This document shows, one piece after another, positions 28,588 through 40,263 of a DNA stretch of 64,000 nt (positions are counted from its first letter, which is position 1; every line of letters starts with the position of its first letter). This DNA is from Kluyvera cryocrescens NBRC 102467 (GTDB lineage: Bacteria; Pseudomonadota; Gammaproteobacteria; Enterobacterales; Enterobacteriaceae), in NCBI RefSeq assembly GCF_001571285.1, contig NZ_BCTM01000002.1:1-64000 (forward strand), given 5' to 3'. Below the pieces are notes generated by a model. It was not told where the DNA came from. It saw nothing but the letters and a program-made list of their open reading frames with translations, and did not search any database. Both the position numbers and the translations under genes were made by a program.

Positions 28588-28806
28588 TTATTTGCCAACC
28601 TGGTGACCGATAATCCCGCCGACCGCAGCGCCACCCAACGTACCCAGTGCGCTACCATCTGTTAATACTGCGCCACCGATGGCGCCAGCACCGGCACCCA
28701 GCGCGGTGTTACGGTCACGTTTGGACCAGTTAGAACATGCGCTCAGCGACATGACCAGCGTTACGGCTAAAACTGCAGCAGTCATTTTCTTGCTCATTGA
28801 ATTCAT
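28588..28806 (-). CDS. osmB: Osmotically inducible lipoprotein OsmB
   Basis: This 72-aa lipoprotein has a signal peptide with the LSAC lipobox at about residues 20-23, then SNWSKRDRNTALGAGAGA. The Gly-rich (Gly-zipper type) C-terminus ends GGIIGHQVGK. ATG 28806 follows AGGAGA. In E. coli it is induced by osmotic stress and stationary phase through RpoS and Rcs. The 297-bp upstream gap to yciT is available for those promoters. Confidence 0.96.
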   Translation of the reverse strand: MNSMSKKMTAAVLAVTLVMSLSACSNWSKRDRNTALGAGAGAIGGAVLTDGSALGTLGGAAVGGIIGHQVGK

Positions 28807-29103
28807 TTTATTTCTCCTGAATATTCTATTCACGGAAGAAGCCCTTTCATTATAGCAGCTGCCAGAAGTACTCAGAGCATTGTCCGTGAAGCTTGTTGCG
28901 CAGGTTGTAAATTGGTTGCTAAAAGTTACGCAAGTGATAGTTACTTCCTGTTATATCGCTAACAGTAATTTTACGATTTTGTGATGTTGCTGACAGGTAA
29001 AAAATCTTAATTCAGGGGTCGGAAAACTCTCATAGCGAGACGGGTTATTCAGCGGTGAAAACCGGGTGGGAAGCCCGATGCTGGGGGCATCGGGGCATAA
29101 TCG

Positions 29104-29853
29104 TTATGGGCGTTTGACGATGTTAACCGTCAGGCCAGCTTGCTCCAGCTGAAGCTGCTTTTCCGTGGCCAGATGGTCATCGGTGATCACCCGTTTGAAA
29201 TGACTCATTGGCCCAAGCGGATACGGATGAATGGCGCCAAACTTAGAGCTATCGGTAAGGACAATGGCCTCACTGCCTTTTTCCAGCACCGCGTTGACGA
29301 TATCCGCGCGCATCATGTCGCGTCCGGTAAAGCCTGTTTCAGGCTGCCAGCCGTCAATACCGATAAACGCTTTGCTGAAATGCACCTGCTGAATGTACTG
29401 CCGGGTGAGTGGGCCAACCATGCTTTCGCTTTTCTTCTGATAGATGCCGCCCAGCAGAATCACTTCCCCAGGCGTCTCTTTGAGCAGATGCGCGATATAG
29501 CTGCTGACGGTAATAATCGTAATGTCGGGCTGAGTGGCCAGCGCGCGCGCCAAAAGGGCGTTGCTGCTACCGTTTTCGATAAATACCGTTTCCCCAGGGC
29601 GCACCAGCGAAGCGGCGAAATCAGCCAGCTCGCGCTTGAGCGCAAAATTATTCATCATGCGGGTTTCAACGTCTTCGCTATCCAGCGGCACGGCGAAGCC
29701 GTGCGTCCGGCGCAGATAACTCTGATTCTCCAGCAGGTTCAAGTCCTGGCGAATGGTCACTTCCGAGACGCCGGTTAGTTTTGCCAGTTCGGCCACGCTC
29801 ATCCGGCCTTTATCAATGACCTGCTGTAAAATGGTTTGCTGTCGGGAATTCAT
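29104..29853 (-). CDS. yciT: DeoR-family regulator YciT
   Basis: This 249-aa protein has an N-terminal winged HTH ([20 protein letters not shown]) and a DeoR sugar-phosphate sensor domain with [29 protein letters not shown] and [13 protein letters not shown] 29853 gives the family start [14 protein letters not shown] two codons earlier is unlikely. The effector is not known; in E. coli it has been linked to osmolarity control. Confidence 0.94.
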   Translation of the reverse strand: MNSRQQTILQQVIDKGRMSVAELAKLTGVSEVTIRQDLNLLENQSYLRRTHGFAVPLDSEDVETRMMNNFALKRELADFAASLVRPGETVFIENGSSNALLARALATQPDITIITVSSYIAHLLKETPGEVILLGGIYQKKSESMVGPLTRQYIQQVHFSKAFIGIDGWQPETGFTGRDMMRADIVNAVLEKGSEAIVLTDSSKFGAIHPYPLGPMSHFKRVITDDHLATEKQLQLEQAGLTVNIVKRP

Positions 29854-29925
29854 AATCAATGCATCAATATCTCTGTGCGTAAACGGCCGTTCACACGGTG
29901 ACCGCTGTACGCAGGGCGAATGGTG

Positions 29926-30108
29926 TCAGATTTCCCACGGGGATTTTGGCTGACCTGATCGGTTGTCGCGTTCGTCTGCAGCGTGCGCCAATAATTCCGA
30001 TTTTAATATTTCCAGGTTATTGATTGCGGAATGGGTGTCGCCGCCGACCAGAATATCAAGGACGGTATCAATACGTTGGGCTAGCTGACGCGCATCGAGC
30101 TCGGACAT
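29926..30108 (-). CDS. yciZ: YciZ family protein
   Basis: This 60-aa acidic protein matches the YciZ/DUF2594 type: [38 protein letters not shown] and a terminal PWEI. It probably folds as a small helical hairpin. It lies between yciT and pdeR as in E. coli. Function is unknown. Confidence 0.88.
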   Translation of the reverse strand: MSELDARQLAQRIDTVLDILVGGDTHSAINNLEILKSELLAHAADERDNRSGQPKSPWEI

Positions 30109-30184
30109 AGTGGGATCCTGTTGATAAATTCGATTGAAATCAATGATGCTAAATTTACTGACAAAAGAGAAGTGAAAAAATGGC

Positions 30185-32176
30185 TTAGCTTATAACCCTC
30201 GATCGTGCTTTCAGCCAGCGCTCAAGCTCGGCGGCGGGCATTGGCCGAGCGAACAGGTACCCCTGGCGTTCGTCGACACCGTTTTGCGTCAGAAATGCAT
30301 CGTCGGCGGTATCTTCCACCCCTTCGGCAATAATGCGTAAATTCAGCGCTCTGGCTACCGCAATGATCGCGAGCACCAGCGATTGCGAGACCGAACGATC
30401 GTGCACTCGCTGGACAAACGTATGGTCGAGCTTGAGTGTATCAATCGGAAAACGCGCCAGCTGCGACAGCGAGGAGTAGCCGGTACCAAAATCATCGAGA
30501 TGAATTTGTGCGCCCAGCGAACGGAACTGTTGGATGACTTCCAGCGCCTGCTCGGCGTTATCAATAAGACAGCTTTCGGTAAGCTCAATATCAATAGGGC
30601 AGCGGTCAAAGTGCTGCGTTTTCAGAGCCTGCGTCAGCTCGCTAAAAATCGACTGATCGACCAACTGTCTGGCAGAAACATTCACGGCAACGCGCAGATG
30701 AATCCCCTTATCGCGCCACAGCGCCAGCTGGCGGATGGTATCCAGCATCACCCATCGCCCTAGTGGCACGATCAGGCCAGACTCTTCGGCATAAGAGATG
30801 AAGTCCATCGGCGGGATGAGCCCGCGTTCCGGCGAATTCCAGCGCACCAGCGCTTCCAGACTGTGTACCTGGCCATCCAGTGCCACCTTCGGCTGATAAT
30901 GAATCACCAGCTGATTACTTTGCAATGCTTTGCGCAGGTTGGTATCCAGCCACAAATATTCGAATACCCGCTTATTCATTTCGGGAGTGAAGACGCTAAA
31001 GCGACCGCGTCCGTTTTCCTTGGCGGTGTACATGGCGGTATCCGCATTGCGAATGAGACTTTCCCGATCCTGCCCGTGCTGTGGGGCAATGGAGATCCCG
31101 AGGGAACAGCCGCTGTAAACTTCAATCAGCCCGATGCGGAAGGGGTCGCGCAGGCGGGTGAGTACCCGCGATGCCATCGCCTCCAGCGCGCTCTGTGAGG
31201 TTCCGGTGGCTAAGACGATAAACTCATCGCCGCCCAATCTGGCGAGCGTCTGCCCCTCTTCAAGGCAGCTTAAAATCGACAGCGCTACGGATTGCAGCAG
31301 TTGATCGCCAAAAACATGGCCGTAGGCATCGTTAACCTTCTTGAAGTTGTCGAGATCAAAGTACACCAGGCCGATTTGTTCCTCGGGCCCGCGCTTGTCG
31401 ATAGCCTCACCAATGAGCTCATTAATAGCATGGCGGTTGGGAAGGCCGGTAATGGTGTCCGTGTTCGCCAGTACCCGCAGGCGCTCCTGGGCCCGCCGCT
31501 CCTCGGTGATATCGGTGCCGGAACAGATAAGGTAGATTTCATTTTTACCGCTGCCGCTGTGCACAAAGCGGTTACGAAACAAAAACAGACGCGGCCCTTT
31601 GCGCGTTTTTATCCAACGCTCCACTTCATAGGGGCCGCCATTGGAAAAAAACTGGCTAACGTTTTCCCTTGCCGCGGCAGCCTCGGTTTGGGTCATAAAC
31701 AGTTCAAATGCCGTTTTGCCAATCACATCCTGCTCTTTCAGCCCGGTGTACTCTTCACACAAGCGATTGAAGCGCTGGATTTTGCCGTCGCGATCGAGGA
31801 TCACGATCACTGCGTTGGCTTCCGATACCACCTGTTCGGCAAAGAGCAATCCCTGAAGCAGGTCGCGGGCAACGGAGGAGGTGTCAAACCAGGACGAGGC
31901 GGTGCCTGCCCATTCGGTGCAGCTCACTTTGCGGCCAATCAAATGAACGGGAACGTCGTAGCCATTAAGCGGGATAGTAACGGCGACGCTGGAAGTGGTG
32001 ACGGTCATGGCGTGAATTCGGCGGATATTTTCTTCGCTCAGGGTTACGGTCATCTCGGCGCTGGCGTCCGGATCAACGCTAATGTGAAGCGTGAGGCTAT
32101 CGCGCGATAAGCGCCAGTAGAGGCTGGTTTCACCCGAATTGGGGTCCAGAAGGTTCTGCGCCAAAGACTGAGTCAT
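30185..32176 (-). CDS. pdeR: Cyclic-di-GMP phosphodiesterase PdeR (YciR/Gmr)
   Basis: This 663-aa protein has an N-terminal sensor region and a PAS domain (about 108-225, [20 protein letters not shown]). A GGDEF domain follows (about 235-390, with RLGGDEF), then a C-terminal EAL domain with [15 protein letters not shown] and [14 protein letters not shown]. No RxxD inhibitory site precedes GGDEF. In E. coli PdeR acts as a trigger enzyme that restrains DgcM/MlrA and thus csgD and curli expression. ATG 32176 follows GGGAGAAATA. The frame opens four codons earlier. Confidence 0.96.
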   Translation of the reverse strand: MTQSLAQNLLDPNSGETSLYWRLSRDSLTLHISVDPDASAEMTVTLSEENIRRIHAMTVTTSSVAVTIPLNGYDVPVHLIGRKVSCTEWAGTASSWFDTSSVARDLLQGLLFAEQVVSEANAVIVILDRDGKIQRFNRLCEEYTGLKEQDVIGKTAFELFMTQTEAAAARENVSQFFSNGGPYEVERWIKTRKGPRLFLFRNRFVHSGSGKNEIYLICSGTDITEERRAQERLRVLANTDTITGLPNRHAINELIGEAIDKRGPEEQIGLVYFDLDNFKKVNDAYGHVFGDQLLQSVALSILSCLEEGQTLARLGGDEFIVLATGTSQSALEAMASRVLTRLRDPFRIGLIEVYSGCSLGISIAPQHGQDRESLIRNADTAMYTAKENGRGRFSVFTPEMNKRVFEYLWLDTNLRKALQSNQLVIHYQPKVALDGQVHSLEALVRWNSPERGLIPPMDFISYAEESGLIVPLGRWVMLDTIRQLALWRDKGIHLRVAVNVSARQLVDQSIFSELTQALKTQHFDRCPIDIELTESCLIDNAEQALEVIQQFRSLGAQIHLDDFGTGYSSLSQLARFPIDTLKLDHTFVQRVHDRSVSQSLVLAIIAVARALNLRIIAEGVEDTADDAFLTQNGVDERQGYLFARPMPAAELERWLKARSRVIS

Positions 32177-32290
32177 TATTTCTCCCATTTACACCCACGT
32201 TCAAGTGCGCCCGGAAACGTATGCCTGGTATTTAGTGTGAACGCTTTTCGGGATTTCGCTGGGAAAAAAGAGGGTAGATGTGCGGGAGAT

Positions 32291-32318
32291 AAAAAAAACG
32301 GCCCCGAGGGGGCCGTTT
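32291..32318 (-). terminator. rnb terminator
   Basis: On the minus strand AAACGGCCCC, CTC and GGGGCCGTTT are followed by an uninterrupted T run (complement of 32291-32298), 9 bp after the rnb stop. It is a strong Rho-independent terminator. Confidence 0.9.
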
Positions 32319-32326
32319 AGTGCGGT

Positions 32327-34261
32327 TTAGGCAACCGGACGGGCAATCACGCTGCGGGTCTCCATACGGACCTCCGCGATGGTGACATCAATGACGTCAG
32401 TGACCTTATACGCCACTTCGCCTTTGATTTGCACGGTGCCATTTTCCTGGCTGCATACCATTTCATCACGCACGGCGTGCAGGAACGGCGCAGGGATAAA
32501 GGCAACGGCGCCGTTATCGACCAGACGCACGCGCATACCGCCGCGGCTCACATCGATGATCTCTGCAGCAAAGCGTGTTTCGGTTCCGGCCTGCGGATTG
32601 AGATAACGCGCATACAGCCAGTCGGCAACGTCGCGTTCCGCCATACGGTTCAAACGACGACGCTCGGCCATCTGTACCGTCACGTCATCCTGTGGACGAG
32701 CAACGGATTCACCTTTAATAATCGCTTTCAGCAGGCGATGGTTCACCATGTCGCCGTACTTACGAATCGGTGATGTCCAGGTGGCGTAGGCTTCAAGGCC
32801 TAAGCCAAAGTGCGGGCCCGGTTCAGTGCTAATTTCCGCAAACGACTGGAAGCGACGAATGCGGCTATCAAGGAAGCCGGTAGGCTGAGCATCCAGTTCG
32901 CGACGCAGTTTGCAGAATCCATCCAGCGTCAGTACTTCAACCGGATCGACATGCACGTCGTGCGTTTTCAGCAGGGCGGCCAGCGCTTCGGTGTTATCAG
33001 GGGCAAAACCGGTATGGACGTTGTAGATACCAAAACCGAGTTTGTCGCGCAGCACGCGCGCGGCGCAAATGTTGGCGGCAATCATCGACTCTTCGACGAT
33101 ACGGTTAGCGATGCGACGCGGCTCGGCAACGATATCCAGCACTTCGCCTTTCTCACCCAATACGAAACGGTAGTCCGGACGGTCTTTGAACACCAGCGCA
33201 TGGGTTTTACGCCATTCGCTACGCACCTGGCACACGCGGGCGAGTAGGGTGATCTGGCGGGCAATCGCCTCGCTCGGTGGCTGCCAGCTACCGCTGTTTT
33301 CCAGCCAACCGGAAACATCGTCATAGGCCAGTTTGGCTTTTGATTCGATGTTGGCGGCAAAGAATTCAATGTTGTCTTCGATGGTACCGTCAGCGGCCAG
33401 CGTCATGCGGCAGGCCAGTACTGGGCGCACCAGGTTGGCGCGCAGCGAACACAGATCGTCAGACAGCTCGCGCGGCAGCATCGGGATGTTGAAGCCTGGC
33501 AGGTAGTTGGTGAAGGCGCGAATTTTCGCTGCATCATCCAGCTTGCTGCCTTCGACAATCCATGCGGTCGGATCGGCAATGGCGACGGTCAGCAGCAGTT
33601 TGCCCTCAGTGCCTTCTTCGACGTACAGCGCATCATCCATATCTTCGGTGCTGGCGCTGTCGATAGTCACGAAGTCCAGCGCCGTCAGATCGCGGCGCTC
33701 CAGGCCTTCATCCTGCATCTCCGTCGCCACACCGTCTGGCGCTTCTTTTTCCAGATTATGGCGAGCAAGGGTAACCCACCACGGTACGAAGTGGTCATCA
33801 CCAAAGGTAATAAACTTGGTCAGTTCGGCGTAGAAGGTGCGGTCGCCTTTCAGCGGATGACGGCGCATTTCTGCAACGGCCCAGTCACCCTCTTTGAAAT
33901 CGTGTGTCACATTGCGATCGGCGCGGCAAGGGATGGCATCTTTCAGCAGCGGGTGGTCTGGCACGATAGACAGACGATCGTCTTTACGATGGACTTTACC
34001 CACAAAGCGAGTCAGGAACGGTTCAACCAGTTCTTCCGGCTCAGCGCTCTCTTTGCCTTTATCGGCATGAATGACGGCAATAATACGGTCGCCGTGCATC
34101 ACTTTTTTCATCTGCGGCGGTGAAATAAAGTAGCTTTTTTGCGCGTCAACCTCGAGGAAACCGAAACCTTTTTCCGTGGCTTTAACGACCCCTTCCGCAC
34201 GCGGCGTCTGGGAATGAAGTTGCTGTTTTAGCTGCGCGAGCAGCGGGTTATCCTGAAGCAT
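32327..34261 (-). CDS. rnb: Exoribonuclease II (RNase II)
   Basis: This 644-aa protein is the E. coli length. It has N-terminal cold-shock domains ([16 protein letters not shown]), the central RNB catalytic domain with acidic [19 protein letters not shown] for two metals, and a C-terminal S1 domain. It degrades single-stranded RNA 3'-to-5' processively. It starts 24 nt upstream of an RBS-poor but A/T-rich leader, as in other enterobacteria. Confidence 0.98.
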   Translation of the reverse strand: MLQDNPLLAQLKQQLHSQTPRAEGVVKATEKGFGFLEVDAQKSYFISPPQMKKVMHGDRIIAVIHADKGKESAEPEELVEPFLTRFVGKVHRKDDRLSIVPDHPLLKDAIPCRADRNVTHDFKEGDWAVAEMRRHPLKGDRTFYAELTKFITFGDDHFVPWWVTLARHNLEKEAPDGVATEMQDEGLERRDLTALDFVTIDSASTEDMDDALYVEEGTEGKLLLTVAIADPTAWIVEGSKLDDAAKIRAFTNYLPGFNIPMLPRELSDDLCSLRANLVRPVLACRMTLAADGTIEDNIEFFAANIESKAKLAYDDVSGWLENSGSWQPPSEAIARQITLLARVCQVRSEWRKTHALVFKDRPDYRFVLGEKGEVLDIVAEPRRIANRIVEESMIAANICAARVLRDKLGFGIYNVHTGFAPDNTEALAALLKTHDVHVDPVEVLTLDGFCKLRRELDAQPTGFLDSRIRRFQSFAEISTEPGPHFGLGLEAYATWTSPIRKYGDMVNHRLLKAIIKGESVARPQDDVTVQMAERRRLNRMAERDVADWLYARYLNPQAGTETRFAAEIIDVSRGGMRVRLVDNGAVAFIPAPFLHAVRDEMVCSQENGTVQIKGEVAYKVTDVIDVTIAEVRMETRSVIARPVA

Positions 34262-34342
34262 AATGTTCTATTTTCGTGGCCAAAAGAGCGGCTGACATTT
34301 TTACGCGAATCCATGGGTCGCAGCAAGCGCTGTTTCACCCTT

Positions 34343-35500
34343 TTACGTAACTTGTTGCGCGCTGCCAAGGGCAATACGCAGGCGGTTCAGCCAGCCACTT
34401 AATGCGCTCCAGGCGAGCAACGTTATCGCATCCGGTGTGGAAAGCCCTTGTTCAATGAGAGGACTTAACTGGGCGGCGCTAAATCGATCCGGTGCTCGCG
34501 TCAACAATTGGGTCGCCTGGGCGACGGCACGCTCACAGGGATAGTGGTGACACCAGGCCTGAATGGCGCGTTCACCGTTACGTACCGCGTCCGGCAGGCC
34601 GCTAGCGCCTTGCCATTGGGTGCTGTAGTGATTAAAACAGCTCACGCTGCCGTTGATGCGCGCGGGAATGAGGGCGAAGAGCGGCTGCAGCGGATGGGTA
34701 AACGACAGTGCATTAATAAGCTCTCCCAGGCGATTGAGCACGCTCTCTTCCAGGGCGAGGACCGGGGCGAGCGTTGCTAGCTCAGGAACCTGCTGCCAGC
34801 GCGCAAGCGCTTCGCCCTGCGGTGTATTGGCCTGATGCGCCTCCAGGCCGTCCATATCCGTATGCCATGGTGAATGCTCATCCAAAAACGGCCCGGCATC
34901 GGCATCTTCCTGCACAGGCATTCCGGGGATCCACCGTACCGGAAAGCCCATATAGGCCTGAAACAGCGCGATAACACGGGCCTGAAAACAGACAAAACCA
35001 ACGACCTGATTAATCAGAATAATGTCGTGCTGCGTGAGTCCAACATCGTCCAACTGCTGACGGGCCCGCGGGGTGATAATTGATGGCGAACTCGCCAGTT
35101 GACGAGCGTACTGGGTGATCTGCGCTAACCGACGATTACTTTCACGCGACGAATCCGGGCCGGGTAACGGCGCCAGACGGGCGGCATAGTGGTTACAAAG
35201 ACGCTGCACGCCGGATACCTGTGCGACGGTTAACGCTGTACTTAAACGGTCATAGGCACTGAAGGTACGCAGACGGCTGGTGGCAACGGCATCGGGGAAT
35301 AGGGTGTTGGCCAGTTGACGAGCGGCGTTTAGCCACTGCTGGCTAGCGTTGAACAGGGCATCGGGCAGCGCCAAATCGAGTAAAAATCGGTCGTCAACGT
35401 GCGCGGCTTCGGGAACCAACGGCATGACATCACTGTGCTGGGTTCTCGACTGGGTTTCGTGATACCAGTGGTTTTTGCCGGAAACGTGGCGTGGCTCCAT
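34343..35500 (-). CDS. yciW: YciW, alkylhydroperoxidase-like / sulfur metabolism protein
   Basis: This 385-aa protein starts MEPRHVSGKNHWYHETQ, as in E. coli YciW, and includes DDRFLLDLALPDALF and NQVVGFVCFQARVIALFQAY. The central region recalls the CMD/AhpD-like fold with a Cys-containing segment. The family is annotated as a putative oxidoreductase, and in E. coli it has been associated with cysteine/methionine metabolism under CysB. The start has AAGGAA upstream. The biochemical reaction is not established. Confidence 0.9.
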   Translation of the reverse strand: MEPRHVSGKNHWYHETQSRTQHSDVMPLVPEAAHVDDRFLLDLALPDALFNASQQWLNAARQLANTLFPDAVATSRLRTFSAYDRLSTALTVAQVSGVQRLCNHYAARLAPLPGPDSSRESNRRLAQITQYARQLASSPSIITPRARQQLDDVGLTQHDIILINQVVGFVCFQARVIALFQAYMGFPVRWIPGMPVQEDADAGPFLDEHSPWHTDMDGLEAHQANTPQGEALARWQQVPELATLAPVLALEESVLNRLGELINALSFTHPLQPLFALIPARINGSVSCFNHYSTQWQGASGLPDAVRNGERAIQAWCHHYPCERAVAQATQLLTRAPDRFSAAQLSPLIEQGLSTPDAITLLAWSALSGWLNRLRIALGSAQQVT

Positions 35501-35662
35501 GGGTGTTCCTTGAATTGAAAGTGGCGAGCCAGCCGCTTCAATAAATGATGTTGCCGGATCGTTATGGTTAATTATCCTGGCGCATGCGTGACGAGGGAGA
35601 AAATATTGTTCGGTGCTAATTAATAACTTACAGGAATAACAAAGGCGGGAAGTGGGGGAATC

Positions 35663-35696
35663 CCGGAGTCAGCGTCGGGCGCCAACTCCGGTTTTT
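35663..35696. terminator. Hairpin downstream of fabI
   Basis: CCGGAGT (35663) and ACTCCGG (35685) form a 7-bp stem with a GC-rich loop. The T run GTTTTT is on the plus-strand side, whereas fabI and yciW both read on the minus strand. As a fabI terminator it would lack a U tract. It is kept as a structure with uncertain role. Confidence 0.4.
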
Positions 35697-35708
35697 AGTG
35701 CGCTAAAC

Positions 35709-36497
35709 TTATTTCAGTTCCAGCTCGTTCATTGCAGCGATGCTGAAACCGCCGTCAACGTGCAGAACTTCGCCGGATACGCCAGCGGATAGGTTAGAAC
35801 ACAGGAAGGCTGCGGAGTTACCCACATCTTCGATGGTCACGGTGCGACGGATTGGGGTCACCGCTTCGCAATGTGCCAGCATTTTACGGAAATCTTTGAT
35901 ACCGGAAGCGGCCAGAGTACGGATAGGACCCGCAGAGATGGCGTTTACACGGATACCTTCTGGGCCCATGGCATTAGCCATGTAGCGCACGTTTGCTTCC
36001 AGAGACGCTTTTGCCAGACCCATCACGTTGTAGTTAGGGATAGCACGCTCTGCGCCCAGGTAGGACAGGGTCAGCAGGGCGGAGTCTGGGTTCAGCATGC
36101 TGCGGCACGCTTTCGCCATGGCGACAAAGCTGTAGGCGCTGATGTCGTGAGCGATTTTGAAGCCTTCACGGGTTACCGCATTCACGTAGTCGCCGTCCAG
36201 TTGGTCAGCAGGTGCAAAACCGATGGAGTGAACGAAGCCGTCAAATTTTGGCCATACTTTTGCCAGTTCAGTGAACAGGGATTCGATGCTCGCATCTTCA
36301 GCCACATCGCACGGCAGCACAATGCTGGAGTCCAGGGAGGCGGCGAACTCTTCTACACGGCCTTTCAGTTTGTCGTTCTGATAGGTGAACGCCAGTTCAG
36401 CCCCTTCGCGACGCATTGCCTGTGCAATACCGTAGGCGATGGACAGTTTGCTGGCGACGCCAGTAATCAGAATGCGCTTACCGGAAAGAAAACCCAT
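35709..36497 (-). CDS. fabI: Enoyl-[acyl-carrier-protein] reductase (NADH) FabI
   Basis: This 262-aa SDR-type enzyme carries out the last step of fatty-acid elongation. The cofactor region has [16 protein letters not shown], with [13 protein letters not shown] following. The catalytic Tyr/Lys pair sits in [12 protein letters not shown], the Y-x6-K spacing of FabI. It is the target of triclosan. The gene stands alone, 123 bp from sapF, as in E. coli. Confidence 0.98.
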   Translation of the reverse strand: MGFLSGKRILITGVASKLSIAYGIAQAMRREGAELAFTYQNDKLKGRVEEFAASLDSSIVLPCDVAEDASIESLFTELAKVWPKFDGFVHSIGFAPADQLDGDYVNAVTREGFKIAHDISAYSFVAMAKACRSMLNPDSALLTLSYLGAERAIPNYNVMGLAKASLEANVRYMANAMGPEGIRVNAISAGPIRTLAASGIKDFRKMLAHCEAVTPIRRTVTIEDVGNSAAFLCSNLSAGVSGEVLHVDGGFSIAAMNELELK

Positions 36498-36620
36498 AGC
36501 TATTAATCCTTATATTCATTGTTATGGCGGCCTGTTAAACACGCAGGCGGCCGTTAAATCGCGGCGATTCTAGCATGAGTCGCCAGAAATCGTTACTCCG
36601 ACCACTACAGCGCGGTCTGA

Positions 36621-37427
36621 CTAGCGATCTTTACGCCAGGCATCGGCGGTGAGTGCCTCGCCAAAATGCCCGGCAATCAACCGTTTAGTTAAATCATGCA
36701 GCGGGGAGGCCAGAACGTCAGCGGTGCTTCCACGCTCGACCACTTCGCCCTGATGCATCACCAGCACCTGATCGCTAATATGCTTCATCATCCCCAGATG
36801 CTGGGTGACGTAGATATAAGAGATACCTTGTTTTTCCTGTAATTCCAGCATCAGGTTCACAAGTTGCGAACGCATCGACATATCCAGCGAAGCCAGCGCT
36901 TCATCGCAGATAATGACTTTTGGCCGCAGAATTAGCGCGCGGGCCAGCCCCAAACGCTGTTTTTGCCCCGGTGCCAGCATATGCGGGTAGTAGCTGACAT
37001 GGTCCGGCAGCAGCCCGACCAAGCGCAGGGTGTCGATAATTTGCTTACGCCGTGCCTCGGGCTCAAGGTCGGTGTTTAACCGCAGCGGGAAATCGAGGAT
37101 CTGCGAAATACGCTGACGCGGGTTCAGCGAGGTGCTCGGATCCTGAAAGATCATGCGAATGCGCTGGCTACGGAAAGAATAATCGCCGTACTCCAGCGGA
37201 TGATCGTCAATCAGCAATTCGCCGGTGGTTGGTTCCACCATTCCCGCCAGCATTTTGGCTAACGTCGATTTACCCGAGCCGTTTTCACCAATAATCGCCA
37301 GCGTCTGCTTTTCGCGCAGGGTAAAGCTCAGCGGTTTAACCGCCTGCAGCGTTTGCCGGTGAAACCAACCGGTGCGGTAGCGAAAGGTTTTACTCAGATT
37401 GCGCACTTCGAGCAATGTTTCAACCAT
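36621..37427 (-). CDS. sapF: SapF, ABC transporter ATPase
   Basis: This 268-aa ATPase has the P-loop GENGSGKSTLA and the Walker B VIICDEALASLD. The signature motif is the unusual APGQKQRLGLA in place of LSGGQ, a known Sap peculiarity. It is the last gene of sapABCDF and lies one base from sapD. Sap imports antimicrobial peptides or other substrates. In E. coli SapD/SapF also support Trk K+ uptake, and SapBCDF has been described as a putrescine exporter. Confidence 0.96.
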   Translation of the reverse strand: MVETLLEVRNLSKTFRYRTGWFHRQTLQAVKPLSFTLREKQTLAIIGENGSGKSTLAKMLAGMVEPTTGELLIDDHPLEYGDYSFRSQRIRMIFQDPSTSLNPRQRISQILDFPLRLNTDLEPEARRKQIIDTLRLVGLLPDHVSYYPHMLAPGQKQRLGLARALILRPKVIICDEALASLDMSMRSQLVNLMLELQEKQGISYIYVTQHLGMMKHISDQVLVMHQGEVVERGSTADVLASPLHDLTKRLIAGHFGEALTADAWRKDR

Positions 37428-37428
37428 G

Positions 37429-38421
37429 TCACTCTTTCTCCATATTGAGCGGGAAATGACAGGCGAACAGATGGTTCTTCGCTCCCGTCAGACGCGGGGT
37501 TTCAATGCATTTACGCTGGGCGTAAGGGCAACGTGGCCCCAAACGGCATCCCATCGGCAGCTGTTCCAGCAGCGGAATCGCGCCGGAAAGTGTATTTAAG
37601 CGGCTTTTATGCGGCATCGAGCGGCCAAAATCGGGGATCGCGCGAATCAGCGCCTGGGTATACGGATGATGGGGAATGGTCACCAGCTCTTCGCTCGGTG
37701 CACTTTCCACCGTCTGCCCGCAGTACATGACGTTAATTTTGTCCGCCCAATGGGTCAGCATCTGCAAATCATGTGAAATGAGCAAAATGGTGGTGTTGTT
37801 ATTCTGGTTGAGCCCCGTCAGCAGGCGGAAGATCTGCGCCTGGGTGGTGGGCTCCATGGCGTTGGTCGGCTCATCGGCGATCAGCAGGCGCGGCTGGTTG
37901 GCCAGCGCGATAGCAATCATCACCTTCTGACATTCCCCTTCGGTCAGTTCATAGGGAAAACTGCGCATCGCATCTTTGTGATCTTTAATCCCTACGCGGT
38001 GGAGCAGCTCAATCGCCCGACGTTTACGCCAGCCGAAACGTTGCCACCAGTGGCCCTTGAAGGTCCAGCCGGGAATGTTCTGCGTAAGCTGTTTGCCGAC
38101 CCGCTCAGAAGGGTCGAGACATGACTGCGGCTCCTGGAAAATCATCGACACGTTATGCCCAACCAGCCGGCGACGCTCACGGTTAGAAAGGCGTAGCAGA
38201 TCGATATCATCGAAACGCATACGGTCGGCGGTCACGCGCCAGTTATCCTTATTCACTCCGCAAATGGCTTTGGCGATAAGGCTCTTGCCGGAACCAGACT
38301 CACCAACCAGCCCGCGGATTTCACCTTCAGCCAGCGTCATGCTGACGCGATCGACCGCTTTTACCCAACCTTCGTTGGTTTTAAATTCAATGGTGAGATT
38401 GCGAATATCAAGTAATGGCAT
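37429..38421 (-). CDS. sapD: SapD, ABC transporter ATPase
   Basis: This 330-aa ATPase has the P-loop [11 protein letters not shown] and the Walker [13 protein letters not shown], with a deviant signature [13 protein letters not shown] in place of LSGGQ. The C-terminal oligopeptide/dipeptide transporter domain (CPYAQRKC region) is present. It overlaps sapC by one base. In E. coli SapD alone supplies the ATP-binding function needed by TrkG/TrkH. Confidence 0.96.
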   Translation of the reverse strand: MPLLDIRNLTIEFKTNEGWVKAVDRVSMTLAEGEIRGLVGESGSGKSLIAKAICGVNKDNWRVTADRMRFDDIDLLRLSNRERRRLVGHNVSMIFQEPQSCLDPSERVGKQLTQNIPGWTFKGHWWQRFGWRKRRAIELLHRVGIKDHKDAMRSFPYELTEGECQKVMIAIALANQPRLLIADEPTNAMEPTTQAQIFRLLTGLNQNNNTTILLISHDLQMLTHWADKINVMYCGQTVESAPSEELVTIPHHPYTQALIRAIPDFGRSMPHKSRLNTLSGAIPLLEQLPMGCRLGPRCPYAQRKCIETPRLTGAKNHLFACHFPLNMEKE

Positions 38422-39311
38422 TATTCCACCCCCGCATTAATGGCGCGACGAATGCCATCACCCAGCAGGTTAACCAGCAGCACGCTGACCATGATAGCCG
38501 CCCCTGGCAGCATCACGGTCCACGGCGCCACATAAATAAGCTCTAGCGCATCGCCGAGCATCGCGCCCCATTCCGGCGACGGCAGTTGGGCACCCAGGTC
38601 GAGAAAACCGAGCGCAGCGATGTCGAGGATGGCCATTGACAGGGCGCGGGTGATCTCGGTGACCAGTCCGGCGGCGATATTGGGCAAAATAGCGAACCAC
38701 AAAATATTCAGCGTGGTGGCACCATCCAGACGCGCGGCAATAACGTAATCACGCTCCAGCTCATCGTGCACCATGCTGTAAATGGAACGCACCATACGCG
38801 GCAGCAGAGCCAGCCAAACGGCAAACATCGCATGCGAGAGATGCGGGCCAGCAAAGGCCACCACGATAATCGCCAGCAGCAGCGACGGAATCGACAGCAG
38901 GGTGTCGAGAATATGGTTGAGCACCGCAGAGCGTAAACCATGGGTAGATCCGGCAAACGCGCCCAGCACCAGGCCAAACGCCGTCGCGGCGAGCGTCACC
39001 ACAAACGCCCCGCCAACCGTCGGTGCGGCACCGCTCAGCAAACGGCTCAGCACGTCGCGGCCTAAATCATCGGTGCCCAGGAAGAAGGAGACTTCGCCAT
39101 AGCGCGACCATGATGGCGGGAGCAGTTGATAACCGAGGAACTGTTGATCGATGCCGTATGGTGCAAACCAGCCGCCGAATACGCAGACCAAAATCAGCCC
39201 GATACAGCCGTAAAAGCCGATCATCGCAGTGGTATCACCGTAGAATTTACGCCACACGGTGCGCAGTGCGCCCGGCGGCCGCTTTTCAAGGTAGACGCTA
39301 TCGTAGGGCAT
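38421..39311 (-). CDS. sapC: SapC, permease
   Basis: This 296-aa inner-membrane permease of the DppC/OppC type has an N-terminal anchor, a [14 protein letters not shown] motif and the EAA-loop segment around [11 protein letters not shown]. About six transmembrane helices are present. It pairs with SapB, with which its gene overlaps by 14 bp. Confidence 0.96.
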   Translation of the reverse strand: MPYDSVYLEKRPPGALRTVWRKFYGDTTAMIGFYGCIGLILVCVFGGWFAPYGIDQQFLGYQLLPPSWSRYGEVSFFLGTDDLGRDVLSRLLSGAAPTVGGAFVVTLAATAFGLVLGAFAGSTHGLRSAVLNHILDTLLSIPSLLLAIIVVAFAGPHLSHAMFAVWLALLPRMVRSIYSMVHDELERDYVIAARLDGATTLNILWFAILPNIAAGLVTEITRALSMAILDIAALGFLDLGAQLPSPEWGAMLGDALELIYVAPWTVMLPGAAIMVSVLLVNLLGDGIRRAINAGVE

Positions 39312-40263
39312 ACCATTCCTTATGTTTCAGCGGGTTAGCCATAGCACCCAAAATATCGGAGATCACGTTAATGATGATCACCAATGCGCCAATCACCATT
39401 ACGCCCGCAGAGATCGCGGCGTAGTCCTGTTGGCGAATGGCGTTAATCATCCAGCGTCCAAGCCCTGGCCAACTGAAAACCATCTCGGTGATCATCGCCA
39501 GGGTCAGCATGGTAGAAAACTGCAGGCCCAGACGCGGGATCACCGGCGGCAGCGCATTATGCAGCACGTGGCGACGCAGAATCGTCAGGCGAGAAACCCC
39601 GCGGGTGGCGGCGGCCTTAACGTAGTTGGAATCGTAGATGGCGATGGTGCTAATACGCATCAACCGCACCACTTCGGTGGTTGGCGCGACGGCCAGCGTC
39701 AGCACAGGCAGCACCATATGACGCAGGGCGCTGATGATCATCTCATGGCGCCACGGCGAGTCGGATAGCCACGCATCGATCAGCGCAAAACCGGTGACGT
39801 TTTTCACTTCATACAGCAGGTCGAAGCGACCGGAAACCGGCAACCAGCCGAGCGTTAACGAGAAAAACAGCGTGAGTAGCAGCGCCAGCCAGAATACTGG
39901 GATGGAAAAGCCGAGCAGGGCAAAGAAGCTAATCACTTTATCCTGCCATTTGTTGCGGGTGATCCCCGCCAGCATTCCGACCGGAATACCGACCAGCAGC
40001 GCAAAGCCAAAGGCCATAATGCACAACTCCATCGTCGCCGGGAATACCTGACGGAGCTGTTCGGAAATCGGTTGGCCGTTGATGCTGGAAACGCCGAAGT
40101 CCCAGTGCATCACGCTATCGAACCAGAAGGCCCAGGCGTTCCACAGTGACGCCCCCTGTAAAGGCGCGTGCGGCGTAAAGTAGCTTAGACAAAAGCCGAC
40201 GACGGTCAGGAAAAACAGCGTGACCAACAGCAGCAGCAGGCGACGAAGGGTGAAAATGATCAT
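39298..40263 (-). CDS. sapB: SapB, permease
   Basis: This 321-aa permease of the DppB/OppB type has a first helix at [20 protein letters not shown] and the EAA loop around [20 protein letters not shown]. It ends in the next gene's start region with 14-bp coding overlap. Its start overlaps the sapA stop by 4 bp. Confidence 0.96.
   Translation of the reverse strand: MIIFTLRRLLLLLVTLFFLTVVGFCLSYFTPHAPLQGASLWNAWAFWFDSVMHWDFGVSSINGQPISEQLRQVFPATMELCIMAFGFALLVGIPVGMLAGITRNKWQDKVISFFALLGFSIPVFWLALLLTLFFSLTLGWLPVSGRFDLLYEVKNVTGFALIDAWLSDSPWRHEMIISALRHMVLPVLTLAVAPTTEVVRLMRISTIAIYDSNYVKAAATRGVSRLTILRRHVLHNALPPVIPRLGLQFSTMLTLAMITEMVFSWPGLGRWMINAIRQQDYAAISAGVMVIGALVIIINVISDILGAMANPLKHKEWYALR

Noticed and set aside
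31292-32110. 272-codon open frame antisense to pdeR
   Set aside because: It lies wholly inside pdeR, whose GGDEF/EAL product is unambiguous; no ribosome site or family sequence.
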